Part shown: positions 1-11,781 of the stretch, in pieces
How the letters are laid out: each line of letters begins with the position of its first letter
Numbering within the stretch: position 1 is the stretch's first letter
From: Ascaphus truei
Lineage: Eukaryota; Chordata; Amphibia; Anura; Ascaphidae
Length of the DNA: 64,000 nucleotides
Assembly (NCBI GenBank): GCA_036426205.1
Contig: CM071567.1
Coordinates: 291,768,405 to 291,832,404 of the forward strand
Direction of reading: 5' to 3'
Translations under genes and position numbers: made by a program
The notes under the pieces: model-generated
What the model was told of the DNA's origin: nothing
Database searches by the model: none
What the model saw: only the letters and a program-made list of their open reading frames with translations

Positions 1-252
1 CATCAAGACCCGATGCAAGATGCACATAACAACAATGATATGTATCCAAACTTATATGGACAATAACTATGTGGATGGGAAAACAACCAAGAACTTTACG
101 TACCTCTGGACGTCTTGTTTGAAGAAGACAGTGCAGATCCATATGAGCGCCTCATGGAGATGTGTGTGATTCAGGATTCAACGGTTGCCTCAACCATGGA
201 TGAGACTGTTGTGCCTTTCTTGAGCGAGCAGTTGCAGCCAAACCAGTTTTGA
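1..252 (+). pseudogene. C-terminal coding remnant, unknown family
   Basis: Frame 1 reads from the window edge to TGA at 250-252, with one internal TAA at 64-66. The segment after the TAA is acidic: residues include EEDSADPYERLMEM and the tail ends SEQLQPNQF. No known domain is recognised. It lies on the plus strand, pointing towards the Harbinger transposase on the minus strand. Two-gene Harbinger elements carry a second Myb/SANT-like gene, so it could be the tail of such a gene; that is inference from position only. The start lies outside the window. It could instead be a chance open stretch, although 61 codons after the TAA with ordinary amino-acid composition argue mildly for real coding origin. 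Confidence 0.35.
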
Positions 253-828
253 CTTCTAAAAGAATGGTAAATACAATAATCGTTATGCGTTTACTCACAT
301 TCTAAATGTCTACATTTTTAATATCCACCATTTGATAGCCAAATGCATGGATACAGCGTAACATTGCAGACAGCCTTACATGTAGCGTGCACAAAGACAT
401 TATTTCCTATAACAATATACTACATGACAAAGCATTACTACACATTGTTGACGGACTCACAAAACCTAGATTAATATCTCTTTTAACCTAGATTAATATC
501 TCTTTTAAAGTATCATTTCAACATGTTACACTAACTGTAACACACACACCTCATTGTTTAGCATGCAACATAGAAAAAACAAAAGGGTCGGCCACATATG
601 ACGTGGGACCCTTGTCATGTCCCAAGGCGTCCTTAAAAAGGTTTACGGATGCAAGTCCCGCTCCCAACCGACGTGCGCGTGTGAAAGCATATTGTCTTTG
701 CTCGTTGCTTATTGTTACGGTCAGTGCACTGTCATGCGCATGTCGGTGTTTCGGTGCGTGCACAGCGCTGGAGGCCAATGTTAATTCAGTGGGAGGAGTG
801 TTTGCGTGCATTTCACGGTGCCTTAACA

Positions 829-911
829 TGACGTCACACGTCTTTTGTTCGCTCATTGGCTGATCGGCCGTTGTTTCCGTGCACACACGTCCATTTACAA
901 AGTTTATATAA
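829..911 (+). promoter_or_regulatory. Promoter-like cluster: CRE, CCAAT box, TATA box
   Basis: The perfect CRE palindrome TGACGTCA lies at 829-836. An inverted CCAAT box (ATTGG) follows near 855, and a TATA-like TTTATATA lies at 903-910. The order and spacing suit an RNA polymerase II promoter firing to the right. No convincing first exon follows. It may be the promoter of a lost transposon gene. Confidence 0.4.
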
Positions 912-1027
912 GTACGTGTGTAGAAGTGAATTAGTTTCGCTTCCATAGCATAATTTCCATCCATGATATGATTACTGTTAGCAGCACCATGGAGGGACAT
1001 GTATTCAACGCACAGCGTACACATTGT

Positions 1028-1096
1028 TTAGCGCATGCGCTAAGACTTAGTCCACACAATCGTGAAGTGCGCGCGCAACTGAAGTTGTGCGCGCAC
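1028..1096. repeat. Two short palindromes
   Basis: TTAGCGCATGCGCTAA at 1028-1043 is a perfect 16-base palindrome. A second hairpin has arms at 1067-1080 and 1083-1096 (14 bases each, one mismatch, 2-base loop) built from alternating GCGC. They lie about 120-190 bases downstream of the TATA-like site. The alternating purine-pyrimidine arms could form cruciform or Z-DNA. No function is assigned. Confidence 0.6.
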
Positions 1097-1318
1097 ATTA
1101 TTATGTATACAGGCACCGGAAATATCATATCCGTAGTAATGCCAGCAACGCCATTATAAAAATGACAGTTCAGTATCTGCCGTTTGATCCTTGCACTTTC
1201 AACATATACGTTACTTATGCGTGAATATCCACAATCATATAGAGATGTGTTACGCGTTGTCATGCAGAGACATATATAAATGTGCCATCTTTGACCATCA
1301 TGTGTTTGCTGTATTTCA

Positions 1319-1426
1319 CAGATGTCCCGGATGAATACATGGGATCAATGTATGATTTCAGATGAGCGACTCGTTATATTAGAAGATTGTGACGACGACC
1401 GAACAACTATTATAATACATATGTAA
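1319..1426 (+). other. Small ORF after a consensus-like splice acceptor
   Basis: A pyrimidine-rich stretch ending in TTTCACAG is followed directly by ATG and about 34 codons before TAA. The predicted peptide begins MSRMNTWDQCM and contains a DCDDD run. It may be a broken exon of a Harbinger accessory gene, since it lies between the promoter-like cluster and the transposase. No domain is recognised and a chance ORF is quite possible. Confidence 0.2.
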
Positions 1427-1429
1427 CAA

Positions 1430-3050
1430 CGCTTTCAATGCTTGTTGCACAGATTAACAATGAATACATATTGTTATCTGGTTAGGCCTATATTTACTAT
1501 GCACTTCATTAACATAATGATGTTGCTAAGCACTGAAGTTAGAACTTTTAATGTTTTGTGGTGATTTTCTTCTAACATTATATGGCTTACTCTGTTAAAT
1601 ATGCAACCAACATTCTCACTCGGCAAACACATTTGTGTACTATATTGTATAATGTCACATGTGACTTGTGAAAGAATCTAAATGCTACATAACAACTCGT
1701 AGACATTGTATGTGAAAGTACACAATAACAATAGGGAGGTCAGATAAACTGTTTATTCGTGTGAAAAGTTACTTTTCACCTAAGTTGTAGTGCTAACCTA
1801 ACATGCATGAGCTATTGAATATTAGTTAAACATCATGAAAAAATTAACATTTGTGTGTATATTTTATTTTCATGACTAGCTATAGTTTAGTGTTTTTAGT
1901 AAACAATAGCTGTAAAGGATCATGATAATAATGAATAACTTACGTGAATGACATTAAAATTATATTAACAACATTGTAATTGGGTCGAATGAAGTATGAA
2001 AAGTTGAGAATACAAAGAATTAAACATTTTCATGGTATTCACATTTTGACACATGTTACATGTACGTCAAATCAACACACGTGTGACTTATACATACACA
2101 TGTGACAATGTTGTAATCAACATGAAGATGCATTGATACAAGAACTAATCACATACATTGGTATGTAAATGATGTAGAAAACATTGGTGTGTTTACAGGC
2201 AAACATGCATTGAGTGTTAAGATGACTCATGTGCATCCGTGGATGTTCTCTTCCATAATAAATATTTGAGCAGGGTTTATCCCCTTCTCTCCACCCACCC
2301 CTATAATACAGGAATTGAATTTGGAACGTTTCCTACATTAAATGTTATGTAATGTCCCTAATGCTTTTCAAAAACACTGCACATTAACCACCAAGTGTAG
2401 CTAAACGCACGTACACTATACAGAAACGACATGTTTCAATAGTCACATTTTTTTCACTACGTTGTGTTTATACATCCTGTAACTATACCTTTATAAAGGT
2501 TGGCACATCTTATGACAGACGTGAGTTGAAATACATACCATGAGCAGTCATTGACGTGATCTACCTTGAAAAAGAAAACATGAATGAATATAAAACATTG
2601 TCATGACATGTTCATGAAGGTAAGCAACACACCAAAGTGTCTATTTTGTGTTAGATATGAAACACCATGTTGATTTCGTTAAATATAATATGAAAAACAC
2701 ACTGGTGTACACATCATTGTGATGCACATGTCACACTGCAAAAATAACATTGTATGTCACCATACTGCACTAACTAATGACTATGAACATAGTAGGTGTA
2801 TTCTGTATGCATAACCAAAAAGATCATGTACATAAAATATTAATTTTGTACACATTATTTATTCACATACACACAAAATCTTTTAATTATAATAAGGATA
2901 ATAGAACGTGTGGATGAATGACATACCGGTGCCACATGCATTTGTCCAGACAGCAGAGAAGAGAAAGGTGTGCGACCCATATTCATCTGTTTCCTTAGTG
3001 AATGGTATTTGGACAAATGTATTTATCATAACAAAGAATGAATATATATA
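1430..3050. other. AT-rich DNA, no gene seen
   Basis: AT-rich sequence with many ACATGT/ACGT-type words and no convincing ORF. It resembles the flanks of the transposase and may be internal non-coding DNA of the same Harbinger element. Confidence 0.4.
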
Positions 3051-3057
3051 TGTAGTA

Positions 3058-4365
3058 CTATGAACATATATATATTTGCTTACATGAAAAAAATGTATTT
3101 ATGACATTCAGACGTGTCTCAACACCACTGGCTGTTTGCTCAGTGTCAGCTGGTAAATTGACGGGATGCTCCTCCTCCAAACCCTGACGTATGTCTGTTT
3201 GTACATTATTTCTGAGTGCCACATTGTGCAAAATGCAACATGCAATGATAATATCAGACACTTTATCAGGCTTATCTTGAAGTGCCCCACCAGTTCTATC
3301 GAGACACCTAAATCTTGTCTTGAGAAGCCCAAATGTCCTCTCTATAACGGATCGCGTAGATATATGGGCAACATTGTACCTATCCTCTGATTCACTTTGA
3401 GGGTTTGGCACCGGGGTCAACAGCCACGGCCTAATTCCTTATCCTGAGTCACCTATAATCCATGGTGCACACATATGAAACAATTAGTGATAACATTATA
3501 ACATACAACAATTCCTAGAAAAACAACAGTTTTGTGTTACCACATCATAATATGTACTCTCCCACCAGCCAACCAGGTCCAAAATAGCCTTCTTCGAAAG
3601 CATGGAAGACTGATAAATTTCTCAGGATAGAGGAATTGTGACTGGAACCAGGAAATTTGGCTACCACATGCATAATCTTCATCGTGGCATCGCATACCTC
3701 CTGTAAATTCAGGGAATGGTAGTGCTTACAGTTGCGGTAAGCATGCTCACTCTGACTAGGCAGGATCAAAGCAACATGGGTGCAATCGATTGCACCCAGC
3801 ACACATGGTATCCCCGCTATGGTATAAAAGCCATTCCTGACTTCCAGCTACTCTGTGTGCTCTGTAGGAAAATGAATATAATTCCTGCGCATCTATTGAG
3901 TGCACATAGAAACTGGGTAAAGGCCCGCGAGAATGTAGATTGCGAGACCCCGCCCACTATGCCCACTGTTGTCTGGAATGACGCGGAAGCAAGATAATGT
4001 AATGAGCACAGCATTTTAACAAGCCCAGAGACTGCACGACCTCTGGCTGTCACAAAATCTAAATCTCCCCGTGTCTCTTCATAAAGAGCTAAGATTGCTG
4101 CTGAACTCAAACGATAGCGACTTCCAATCTCCTCCTCACTCATCCCATCTAACAGGGTTCTCTCCCTGTACAAACGAGGACGAGGTACAACTTCTCTCCT
4201 CTCTCTTCTCCTCCCATCTCCTTGCCCTCTCCCTCTCCCTCTCCTGTCCGCGTGCCTGTCCCTGTCACTGTCCCTGCCACTGTCCCTGTCCCTTCGTTGG
4301 GCTATGACATCCTCTCCATCAGCAAGCCTCTCGTGAAATAGAATGTTACTCGTCTCCTAAACATT
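3058..4365 (-). pseudogene. PIF/Harbinger transposase (HARBI1-like), inactivated
   Basis: Three minus-strand segments line up with Harbinger transposases. The N-terminal part (about 4365-3817) has HERLADGEDV, then an Arg/Asp-rich stretch, then the helix-turn-helix-like region beginning LYRERTLLDG. The middle part (3802-3545) has GAIDCTHVA with the first catalytic Asp. The last part (about 3450-3058) has GDSG (second Asp), VIERTFGLLKTRF (catalytic Glu) and IIACCILHNVAL. The DDE triad is therefore still readable, so in life this was a cut-and-paste DNA transposase of the DDE_Tnp_4 type. It is broken by frameshifts between segments and a stop directly after GDSG. The interval 3545-3455 may be a degraded intron. 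No terminal inverted repeats were located with confidence. Confidence 0.85.
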
Positions 4366-5330
4366 CGCATCATTTTGAGGTCTGTAGCCGTGAATGAGCA
4401 GGTAATTGGCGTCCTTTAAATACCTATGTGATGATGTCAGGTGACTTGCTAAAGTGCAAGGTGTTACATTAACATATCTAAGTAGTTGACTCCCAACCTG
4501 TATCCATTTGATATAACAAGTATTATTTATGTGTATTCAGCAGCCAATCATGATATTTCCCAATGATGTAACGTTAAGCTTTGTACAATCATTTATTTGA
4601 AAGTATTTGTGGAATGTGGAATGCATGTACCACTTCTGAACGAAACACTCAGTCATCTAATTAGGATACAACCATTACATTGACGTTGAAAAAGTTCGCT
4701 GCAACATGTCTAATTTGCCATGTTATTGTCACATGTTCACATCAATTAATTATACTGTGCATATGCATACATTTATGGCATCAGGATAGTTGCTCTTTAT
4801 TCAGTTTCAAACGTGGAACAATGAGTAACTATTCTAGATGTGTGTATAAGTTAGCATGAATGCTTGTAATGCATCGTGTACAATGTAAACATGCAATGTG
4901 ATTGAGTGTCCAATTGCGGACGTCATCAAAAAAGGGAGGACACAAAGTACATGTAAACATGAAAACAAAGATCTACATTTACGTTTGATCATGCGTTACA
5001 CATTCAAAGCATTGTGTAATGTATAGCAATATTACTATACGCTGGATGTGTTAGACGTGTGAAATGTGTAACATCATATAATAAATTGAAGTACACTTCA
5101 GTAACATGTTGGATATGATGTGACCTGTTCCTTTAAGAGTTGAGTATAGGATTTTCCATTGACACATCATAACATGATGAGTAATGTGACACGCAAATGA
5201 TGATAACATATAAAAGTACAATGTTATGCAAATAATAAACGTAAGGGGTGACACGATGAAATGAATGACCTCCACATTGTAATGCTAAGCACATTTGTAT
5301 TCTGAGCAATTAAACGTTAACACTACTATA
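4366..5330. other. AT-rich DNA, no gene seen
   Basis: Sequence upstream of the transposase, of the same composition as 1430-3050. No supported feature. It may include the end of the Harbinger element, but no terminal repeat was found. Confidence 0.35.
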
Positions 5331-5376
5331 ATGTTATACGTCCCCGCTCCATTGACTCCATTGATGTAGAGATGAG

Positions 5377-5987
5377 GTTTTTTTTCTAAGTGCCGTTCCA
5401 GCAACCTTACCGATCGTTCTCCCCTCCAACTTGCCAACTTTAGTTGGCGGGACCAAATGCCGATGAAATCTCCATTTCTGAGTGCCGATCAGCACCGATA
5501 AGCTGATCTGGGCTACTTGAATACTGCACCGACACACTTTATTCGAGCAAATACCCAGTATGTACCTGGCAGATACCTGGAATGCGCCGCTCCTCACCTC
5601 TGACAAGCCCCGTTGCGTTTGCCTTCACAGCCTGGGTTCATGCCTGGCTGACGGGCGGCTGATCTGTTAAATGATAATGATTAGGATTTAATAGGCTGCA
5701 ATGCTTCGCGTGTCTACCAGATGGCATAAATTCATGAATTGTAATGCAGTATATATATATGTACTGTGCGAGCTCGAATAAAGTGTGTCGCCAGTGTACA
5801 GCCGATTTAAAAAAGTGCCGATAAATGCCGAAAAGGGGCTTATCGCCAGGCGCATGCCGAAAAACTTTTTTCGGGAAGAAAAAATGCCGATTTTGAGCAC
5901 TTATCGGCGCTTACTGAATCTCAAATCCAATTTTGGCGGAAAAATGCCGAAAAAAGCGTTATCGACACTTACTGCATGAGGCCCTAA
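5377..5987. mobile_element. Harbinger-like MITE related to the giant palindrome arms
   Basis: The left portion (CTAAGTGCCG..., CCAACTTGCCAACTTT) matches, with substitutions, the block at about 38030-38150 in the left palindrome arm and its mirror at about 41640-41720. The right end, read on the minus strand, starts TTAGGGCCTCATGCAGTAAG. This closely resembles TTAGGGTATCATGCAGTAAG at the outer end of the right arm (about 44751-44732). A TTA next to a GGG...GCAGTAA terminus suits PIF/Harbinger elements, which duplicate TTA/TAA. A second MITE interrupts it at about 5530-5803, so this copy is the older one. The left terminus is not preserved. Confidence 0.6.
5530..5803 (+). mobile_element. Nested MITE, CACTGGCGACACAC family, copy 1
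   Basis: The element has imperfect terminal inverted repeats: GACACACTTTATTCGAGC on the left and CTCGAATAAAGTGTGTCG followed by CCAGTG on the right. TA flanks both ends, as at the other copies. The interior matches, in reverse orientation, the copy at 27527-27880, including the TTCATGAATT and GCCGCTCCTCACC stretches. It sits inside a Harbinger-like MITE. The TA flanks would suit a Tc1/mariner-type non-autonomous element, while the CACTG start would suit CACTA; family unresolved. Confidence 0.65.
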
Positions 5988-8520
5988 GTCCTAATGACCT
6001 TAATGAAGGCTCTCTCTATTCCTCTTTCCTGTAGCCCATCTTGGCTTAGAATGGCTAGTAGTATCCTACTTTGCTTTTGGCACACTGGTAAGCTACACTG
6101 CACCCTGCACTCTTTCGTGTTCAGAGATGGGTTACAAACATGTAGTATACTTTAATTTAAACACAGTGTAGAGAACTAAACTTGTCCTTCCCTCCCTTTA
6201 GACTCCATCATTATACTCCACACAGCTGATAAAGAAAGGCCACAGAAGCCACACACAAAATATATTCAGTAGTAACACTGCCTCTGCATTAGCAGGGTCT
6301 AGAAAGTCAAGCCTACGTGTTGGTTGACCCCATTAGTGCCACATCTACTCCCACACTGCCCTTACCCCCTTTACAGTACACTGTATTGGTATAAAGGCTA
6401 GTTTGTGAGCCTAACAGCCACTAGGATGCCACATATATACACCTTACTAATTCATTCAGGGTATAACTATAATGCACCCACACTATGATCTGCTGAAACT
6501 ATTTGCGGCCACATTCCGCAAATCGCAGTGCCTGTGCATAATATTTGGTGACCCGTAGTATTTTTCTGAGAGCACAAACAGTGTATATCAATGTCTGTCC
6601 CCGCTATTTTTTATTGAGTTATTCAATTCTTTATTGTATCAATTGCCACCACACCTATCAGTAGTTATTAGGGGACTTTTCAATTGTTTATTGAGCTACA
6701 TATCAATTGGTTTACTCTGTGGCAAGCAGTGTGATAGTGTCACTCAAGATACATTCGCATGGTTCCAAATTAAGTGTGCCCCATTACACACTCTACCGGG
6801 TAACTGAGTGTACTCAACATGGGCTTTTCTGCCTACCTTTCCATACCTGTGATGAAGTAACCTGACAAGGACCTCTTCTCTGATTTGTATTTCCATTTTT
6901 TCTTAGTTCACCTACCCATTCCCATCGAGGTTGAGTGGGTATCACCCTTTTGTTTTTCATTGCATTGGTGAATTGGTCCAAATATCACAATTTGTTTTTC
7001 AATTGTCAACCTTTAGTGAATCCTTGTCCTACGGGACTATGAATGCTAAATATAAATCATTATAAATGATTTTGTCATAAAACAGATACACAGACAAGAG
7101 CAAGTTAGTGCCTCTCTGTTAGACAATGTATAAAACCAATTTTTATTTGAAGTGTTGTATGTGCTTCGATGATGAGAGTAGGTTGAGTTAGAGGCCGAGT
7201 TTGGATGTTGTCTGTTAATTTATGTAAACTTCTTGTATGTGCACCTTTTGTGTAATAGAAACGCATTAAAAACAGAAAAGAATAAAAGAATAATCAGGTT
7301 TTTTTGCTCAAAACAAAAGCTTTCTACTTGAACTTCCTTTTTCATATATGCAAAAGCCCCTTTTGTGTACCAATCTGACATCAACGCTGTTACTATGCAG
7401 TATCAGAGTATCTGCCATACAGTAGTACTGGTTAAAAAGACATGTCGCTACACTGTCCTTCACATGTTGATAAAATAGTATGTGTTTAACCACAGACTTG
7501 AACAGCAGACCAGACATTTACAGTACAACACATGGATTACATAAAAGCATACTCATTCATTAAAAGACTGCATTGTAAGCGTTAAATGTATTTAATATGT
7601 TTGCTGCTAATCTTAACATTAGAATAACAATACCATGAAAGAATAAACTTTGATCTGGGTACAAAATAGTGTAATTTATTTAAAATCGGGGTCATTAAAT
7701 TCACAAAATGCGCCATTCACTTAGTATTAGCTTGTAACCCACGTTTCATTTGTGTAGAACAAGCCTGACAATAAAAAATAAAAAAATAAAACTATGCTAG
7801 CAAGAATAGTTTTACGAACACACCACTTTACTTGGGTTTAACCTTTCATTTGCATAGGTTAATTTTAAACTGCAGTTCAAATTTAGCTTGAAAAGATAAT
7901 TACAATATTCCACCTCCTTTCATCTCGGGTTATGTAAATGGGACTTTAATCTTTTCACAGTTCATATTATATTAATAAGTGAAAATGTAGTCTTGATTTA
8001 CTTTATTCTGTCAATCACATTTTGAGCAATAGGCTCAAATGGGAGCAAGCAGATACAAATCTGGAATTTCAAGCTCATTTTTATAATCATCCTCAAAGAA
8101 AAATTACCTTATTTTTTTTTTAGCATTTTTCTTCATGAATAGATGGATAAGAGTTTACATTTTAATGAATCATATTACTAAGTGCCTATTGTTCAAATTA
8201 AAATGGTGAATCCTTACTCATAGGGCCAGAACTTCCCCATTAAAATGTGAATACCAACTAATGCTTTTATACAGTAATAGAGATATAAACTGCTCAGGAC
8301 TGAAATTAGTGAAATTTATGTTAAAGTGCTGACTATATTCAATTGATATTTCAGAGACTACTGATGCTATTTGTCAGTGAGACTGGGTCTAAATGAGTGA
8401 GACAAAATAAGTATATAAAAGCTATAATAGTTTTACTATGAAAAAGAACAATAGCAAAATACAAAACGTACGGTTGGATACCTTCATTTGTAATATTAAT
8501 TAGAATTTTCAGCCATGTAC
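5988..8520. other. AT-rich intergenic DNA
   Basis: No coding signal, RNA gene or clear mobile element was recognised. Only short chance ORFs are present. Confidence 0.5.
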
Positions 8521-8529
8521 GGTAGCAGG

Positions 8530-8676
8530 GGTTATTGCACCCACTCGCTCGTTATGGTAGGATATTCTGTGATATTCTGTGTTAACACTGCCATTTAATC
8601 CTATGACGCATATCCTATGAAATATCTTGTGTTATAACACGATATCCTACGTTTTGAGTGGTGTGGAATAAACCTT
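8530..8676. mobile_element. Small palindromic MITE
   Basis: GGGTTATTGCACCCACTC at the left pairs with the reverse complement of GAGTGGTGTGGAATAAACC at the right. Inner arms TAGGATATTCTGTG and CACGATATCCTA also pair imperfectly. The block is about 145 bases with no coding capacity, typical of a MITE. No target-site duplication is defined. Confidence 0.55.
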
Positions 8677-9465
8677 GCTACAGTACATCTGTATCATGGT
8701 CAAACTTCGTAAAATGTGCCAATTGAAAACATTGCAAGAAAAATACATTCTTTTTTTAATGATACAATAACAGTACAGTAACCAGCATATTAACAACAAT
8801 AAAACAATTATTATAGTTATTCAAAAACAGTAACTATAACAGGGTAGGAAATCATCAGCAAGATGCCTGTGCTCCCCTTCAATTTGCTAGAAATGATCCA
8901 TGGTTTACTTAACACGTTATAAAGTTCATACGTAAATAATCTGCTAAAACAATACTTTTCTTTAATGGTGACCTATAAAGTTAGAAGTTACAGTTTATTC
9001 AGATGTGATTCACATACATCAGTTTAAAACATAATTATTTAAACATGTAGAACCTACAATTTATTTGTTTATATAGTTAGACAGTACTTTTTATTATTCA
9101 ATTAAAACGATCAAATTATTAAATTATTCCTGTACATTAACGGTGTACAAGAAAATAAGAATTAGGGTTTAATTTGAAACAAGTACAAAAATTATACTGT
9201 ACAAGTAAATAAAATAAAGCACATCGTCGAAACATTGTTTCCTTCCCTGTTTTGTAGTTGAAGATTTGGGGGTTATACATTAGTTTCTTGCAAACATCTA
9301 TCCCAAGAAGGGCATGATCAAAATATAATGGTTCCTCAAGGGGTCCCACTTGAAATCAGTGAATGAAGGAATACTAACAGGTGCCTACACCTTCACGGGT
9401 TGTTCACAGCTAATGGGAATACCCGAGGTAACAAGACTCTTAAGGCCAGATACACTTCACTTTGT
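8677..9465. other. AT-rich DNA, no feature seen
   Basis: Low-GC sequence without supported genes or repeats. Confidence 0.4.
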
Positions 9466-9470
9466 TAAAT

Positions 9471-9615
9471 CAGTGCAAATAGTGTGACGTTACCTAAAAC
9501 AGCAATGCGCATTTTTTTCCCTGATGATAGCAAGAATCCAGAAAGCCAATTATATGCAAACACAACGGTCATTGTATATCTTATTAGCATAGGCATAATG
9601 TCACACTATTGCACA
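9471..9615. mobile_element. Inverted-repeat element, about 145 bases
   Basis: Arms at 9471-9492 and about 9595-9615 share an inverted AATAGTGTGAC core preceded by GTGCA. No coding capacity. A short MITE or a piece of one. Confidence 0.4.
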
Positions 9616-9659
9616 GTAGCACAATGTTGCAATAACTTCCAATAACGTGCTGTTGACTT

Positions 9660-9850
9660 ACATACCTTCCCAGAAATACACCTCCATACAACACATGGAA
9701 AGGTACCTGTCAACCCACATGAGATACCTTGTAAATATGTTATCTTTTAAATATACTGTGCAGCATATTCAAATTACTTTCTTTTCCAGGGTATCTCAGG
9801 TGTGTTTAAAGGTATCTCTCCACATGTTGTATAGAGGAGTGCTTGGGAAG
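9660..9850. mobile_element. Inverted-repeat element with CCTC.ATACAACA ends
   Basis: CCTCCATACAACACATGGAA at the left pairs with the reverse complement of CCACATGTTGTATAGAGGAG at the right, followed inward by GGTACCTG / GGTATCT. The inner motif GTATCTCAGGTGTGTTTAAA resembles GTACCTCAGGTGTGTT in the elements at 23222-23310 and 25908-25998, suggesting one MITE family. Confidence 0.5.
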
Positions 9851-9980
9851 TATACAAGTAAATGGATCCATCGTCACTGCTCTTTTTAAAAAGTCTGGAT
9901 CGGATTAACTACATGTTTAGGTATGACAAATTTTTTTAACAATAAATCCCTGTATTAAGGGACATTAGTAGATATGCAAT

Positions 9981-10740
9981 TCTAACACATGTTCCCCCCC
10001 AACCCCCTCTGGGAGATTTCACTGCAACACGGTGTGGTGTGGTGCATACCTGCTGGCTCACAGTTGATCTGAGTCTCCTGTGGTGTTGTGAAGGAGAACA
10101 GGAAAGGCTTCTTAGGCAGTATCTGATTCTTTCTCACGGTGACAGTGCCTCCATCTCTTGCAGGTCCCAGGGATGTGGGGACAATTCCTACAGGATAACT
10201 GACTTCCCCCTAGATTGTAGTCTCAGGCAGGAAGATATATTTGAACAGGATCACTTTAGTGATACACACTGCAGATGGTCAGCATAAACAGCTCACATAG
10301 TGAGTACAGGCAGTTCTTGGGGCTTCATCCTCAGGATGTACCCTGGATCTCCACTCAAGACCAAGGGGCCCTGAAGCCACCCTTGCTCTTCCCTTACTCC
10401 CTGGTGGAGCAAGGGGTATAGTCTCCCATCCATTCCCCTAAGGGACGGAATACAGATTGGCAGAGCCCTGCACAATTATTGTGAGTAAACCCGCCTCTTT
10501 CAAGCAGGTAGAGGCACTGACTAAATTGAGCAGTGCAGCTCCTTAAGTAAAAGGGAAGTAGGTACCAGGTCTGAGTCCCTGATTGGACACACACAGGCCT
10601 AGTGGCACCGCCTCCCCTGTGACTCACTGAAGCTGCTGTGGGTGGGGAAAACCCATGATTACTCCTGGCAGGCCTGCTCTTACCAGGGCTTACTGCCAGG
10701 TAGGGCAGACTGGTAGCCAAGGAAATCAGTCCTGGCTACA
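9981..10740 (-). mobile_element. Solo LTR, TGTAGCC...GTTACA group, copy 1
   Basis: The block is flanked by the 4-base direct repeat CAAT (9977-9980 and 10741-10744). Its right end GGCTACA matches the right ends of the LTRs at 31505 and 51239. The left end, with GAGATTTCACTGCA, matches the start of the 31034 copy. On the minus strand the LTR starts TGTAGCCAGG. The left TG is mutated to TC. No gag-pol region adjoins it, so it is read as a solo LTR left by recombination. A 4-base duplication fits several ERV and Gypsy groups; the family is not determined. Confidence 0.65.
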
Positions 10741-10744
10741 CAAT

Positions 10745-11570
10745 GTTAGGATAAATGCCTCTTTTAGCATATCATTATCACCAACGTCCACAAACATTAA
10801 TGCTGTCTAAATTAGTAAAACTTGTTAATGTTACGTTATTCTCTTTGTTGATAACGTTATTATTAACAAGTTAATTTAGGTTAATGTCAAATTGCCTGAT
10901 GGAGCTCAGTGTATCTGGAACCTGGAGTTCAACTGGTGCATTTTCTCAGCTCAGTAAAATCACATGAATAAAAGGGCTAAATAATACAGCGCATGCTTCC
11001 ACCTGAAGTACCAAGATCACTTTTTATAGTGACTGAATAGTCCTCCAGGAAATAATTAAATAAAATCAATTACAATAAGCATTAAAATGCAGCTAAATGC
11101 AGTACAATGTATTGGAGTCTGAAACATCACAAAGGAATTGAAATAAAAGAAAAATAAAACACACTTTATTATCTCGAACAAGGCTCTGCAATACAAGGTA
11201 GATAATAATGCAGATGCATAATAAACAAATCATGAACACCGTAAACCTACACTTTCAATTAAATCAGTAAGTATCAATATCTTTGTATTTTAATTAGGAA
11301 ATCGGAACACTATGCACACTTAAATTGCAGGCCTTGCAGCATCTTTAGAATCTCACTAATTTGCATAGAAATACTAAGGCATACAGTATACTCAGAAAAC
11401 AATAAAACTCTCAATTAAGTTAGAAAATAAACTGTAATGGCATATTTCTTACAATTCAAACTCTTCCCATGTTCTGCATGTTGCAGAGGTAAAATCTTAT
11501 TTCCCTTTCACCAGTAAACCAGATAACTTGCGGTGCAAGGCCTGAAATGAAGTACAATATACATTTAATT
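10745..11570. other. AT-rich DNA, no feature seen
   Basis: No gene or clear mobile element. Includes short TTAACG/AACGTTA inverted words near 10820-10875. Confidence 0.4.
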
Positions 11571-11781
11571 TGTCAAACGCATGGTGTTAACCCTTTTAAG
11601 TAATCTTTGCAAACTTTGGTGAGTCTATAATATATCCAACACTTGGTGATATTTGAGGGCAAAAGTAATAATTTGAGGGCAAAACTATTGTTTTCACTCC
11701 AATGTGCATTAAAACTCAATCCTTCCGGGGCACGGCCAAGACATGTGGCTTTGCAGCTCCGTCCCAAGAGTACAGTAGTTA

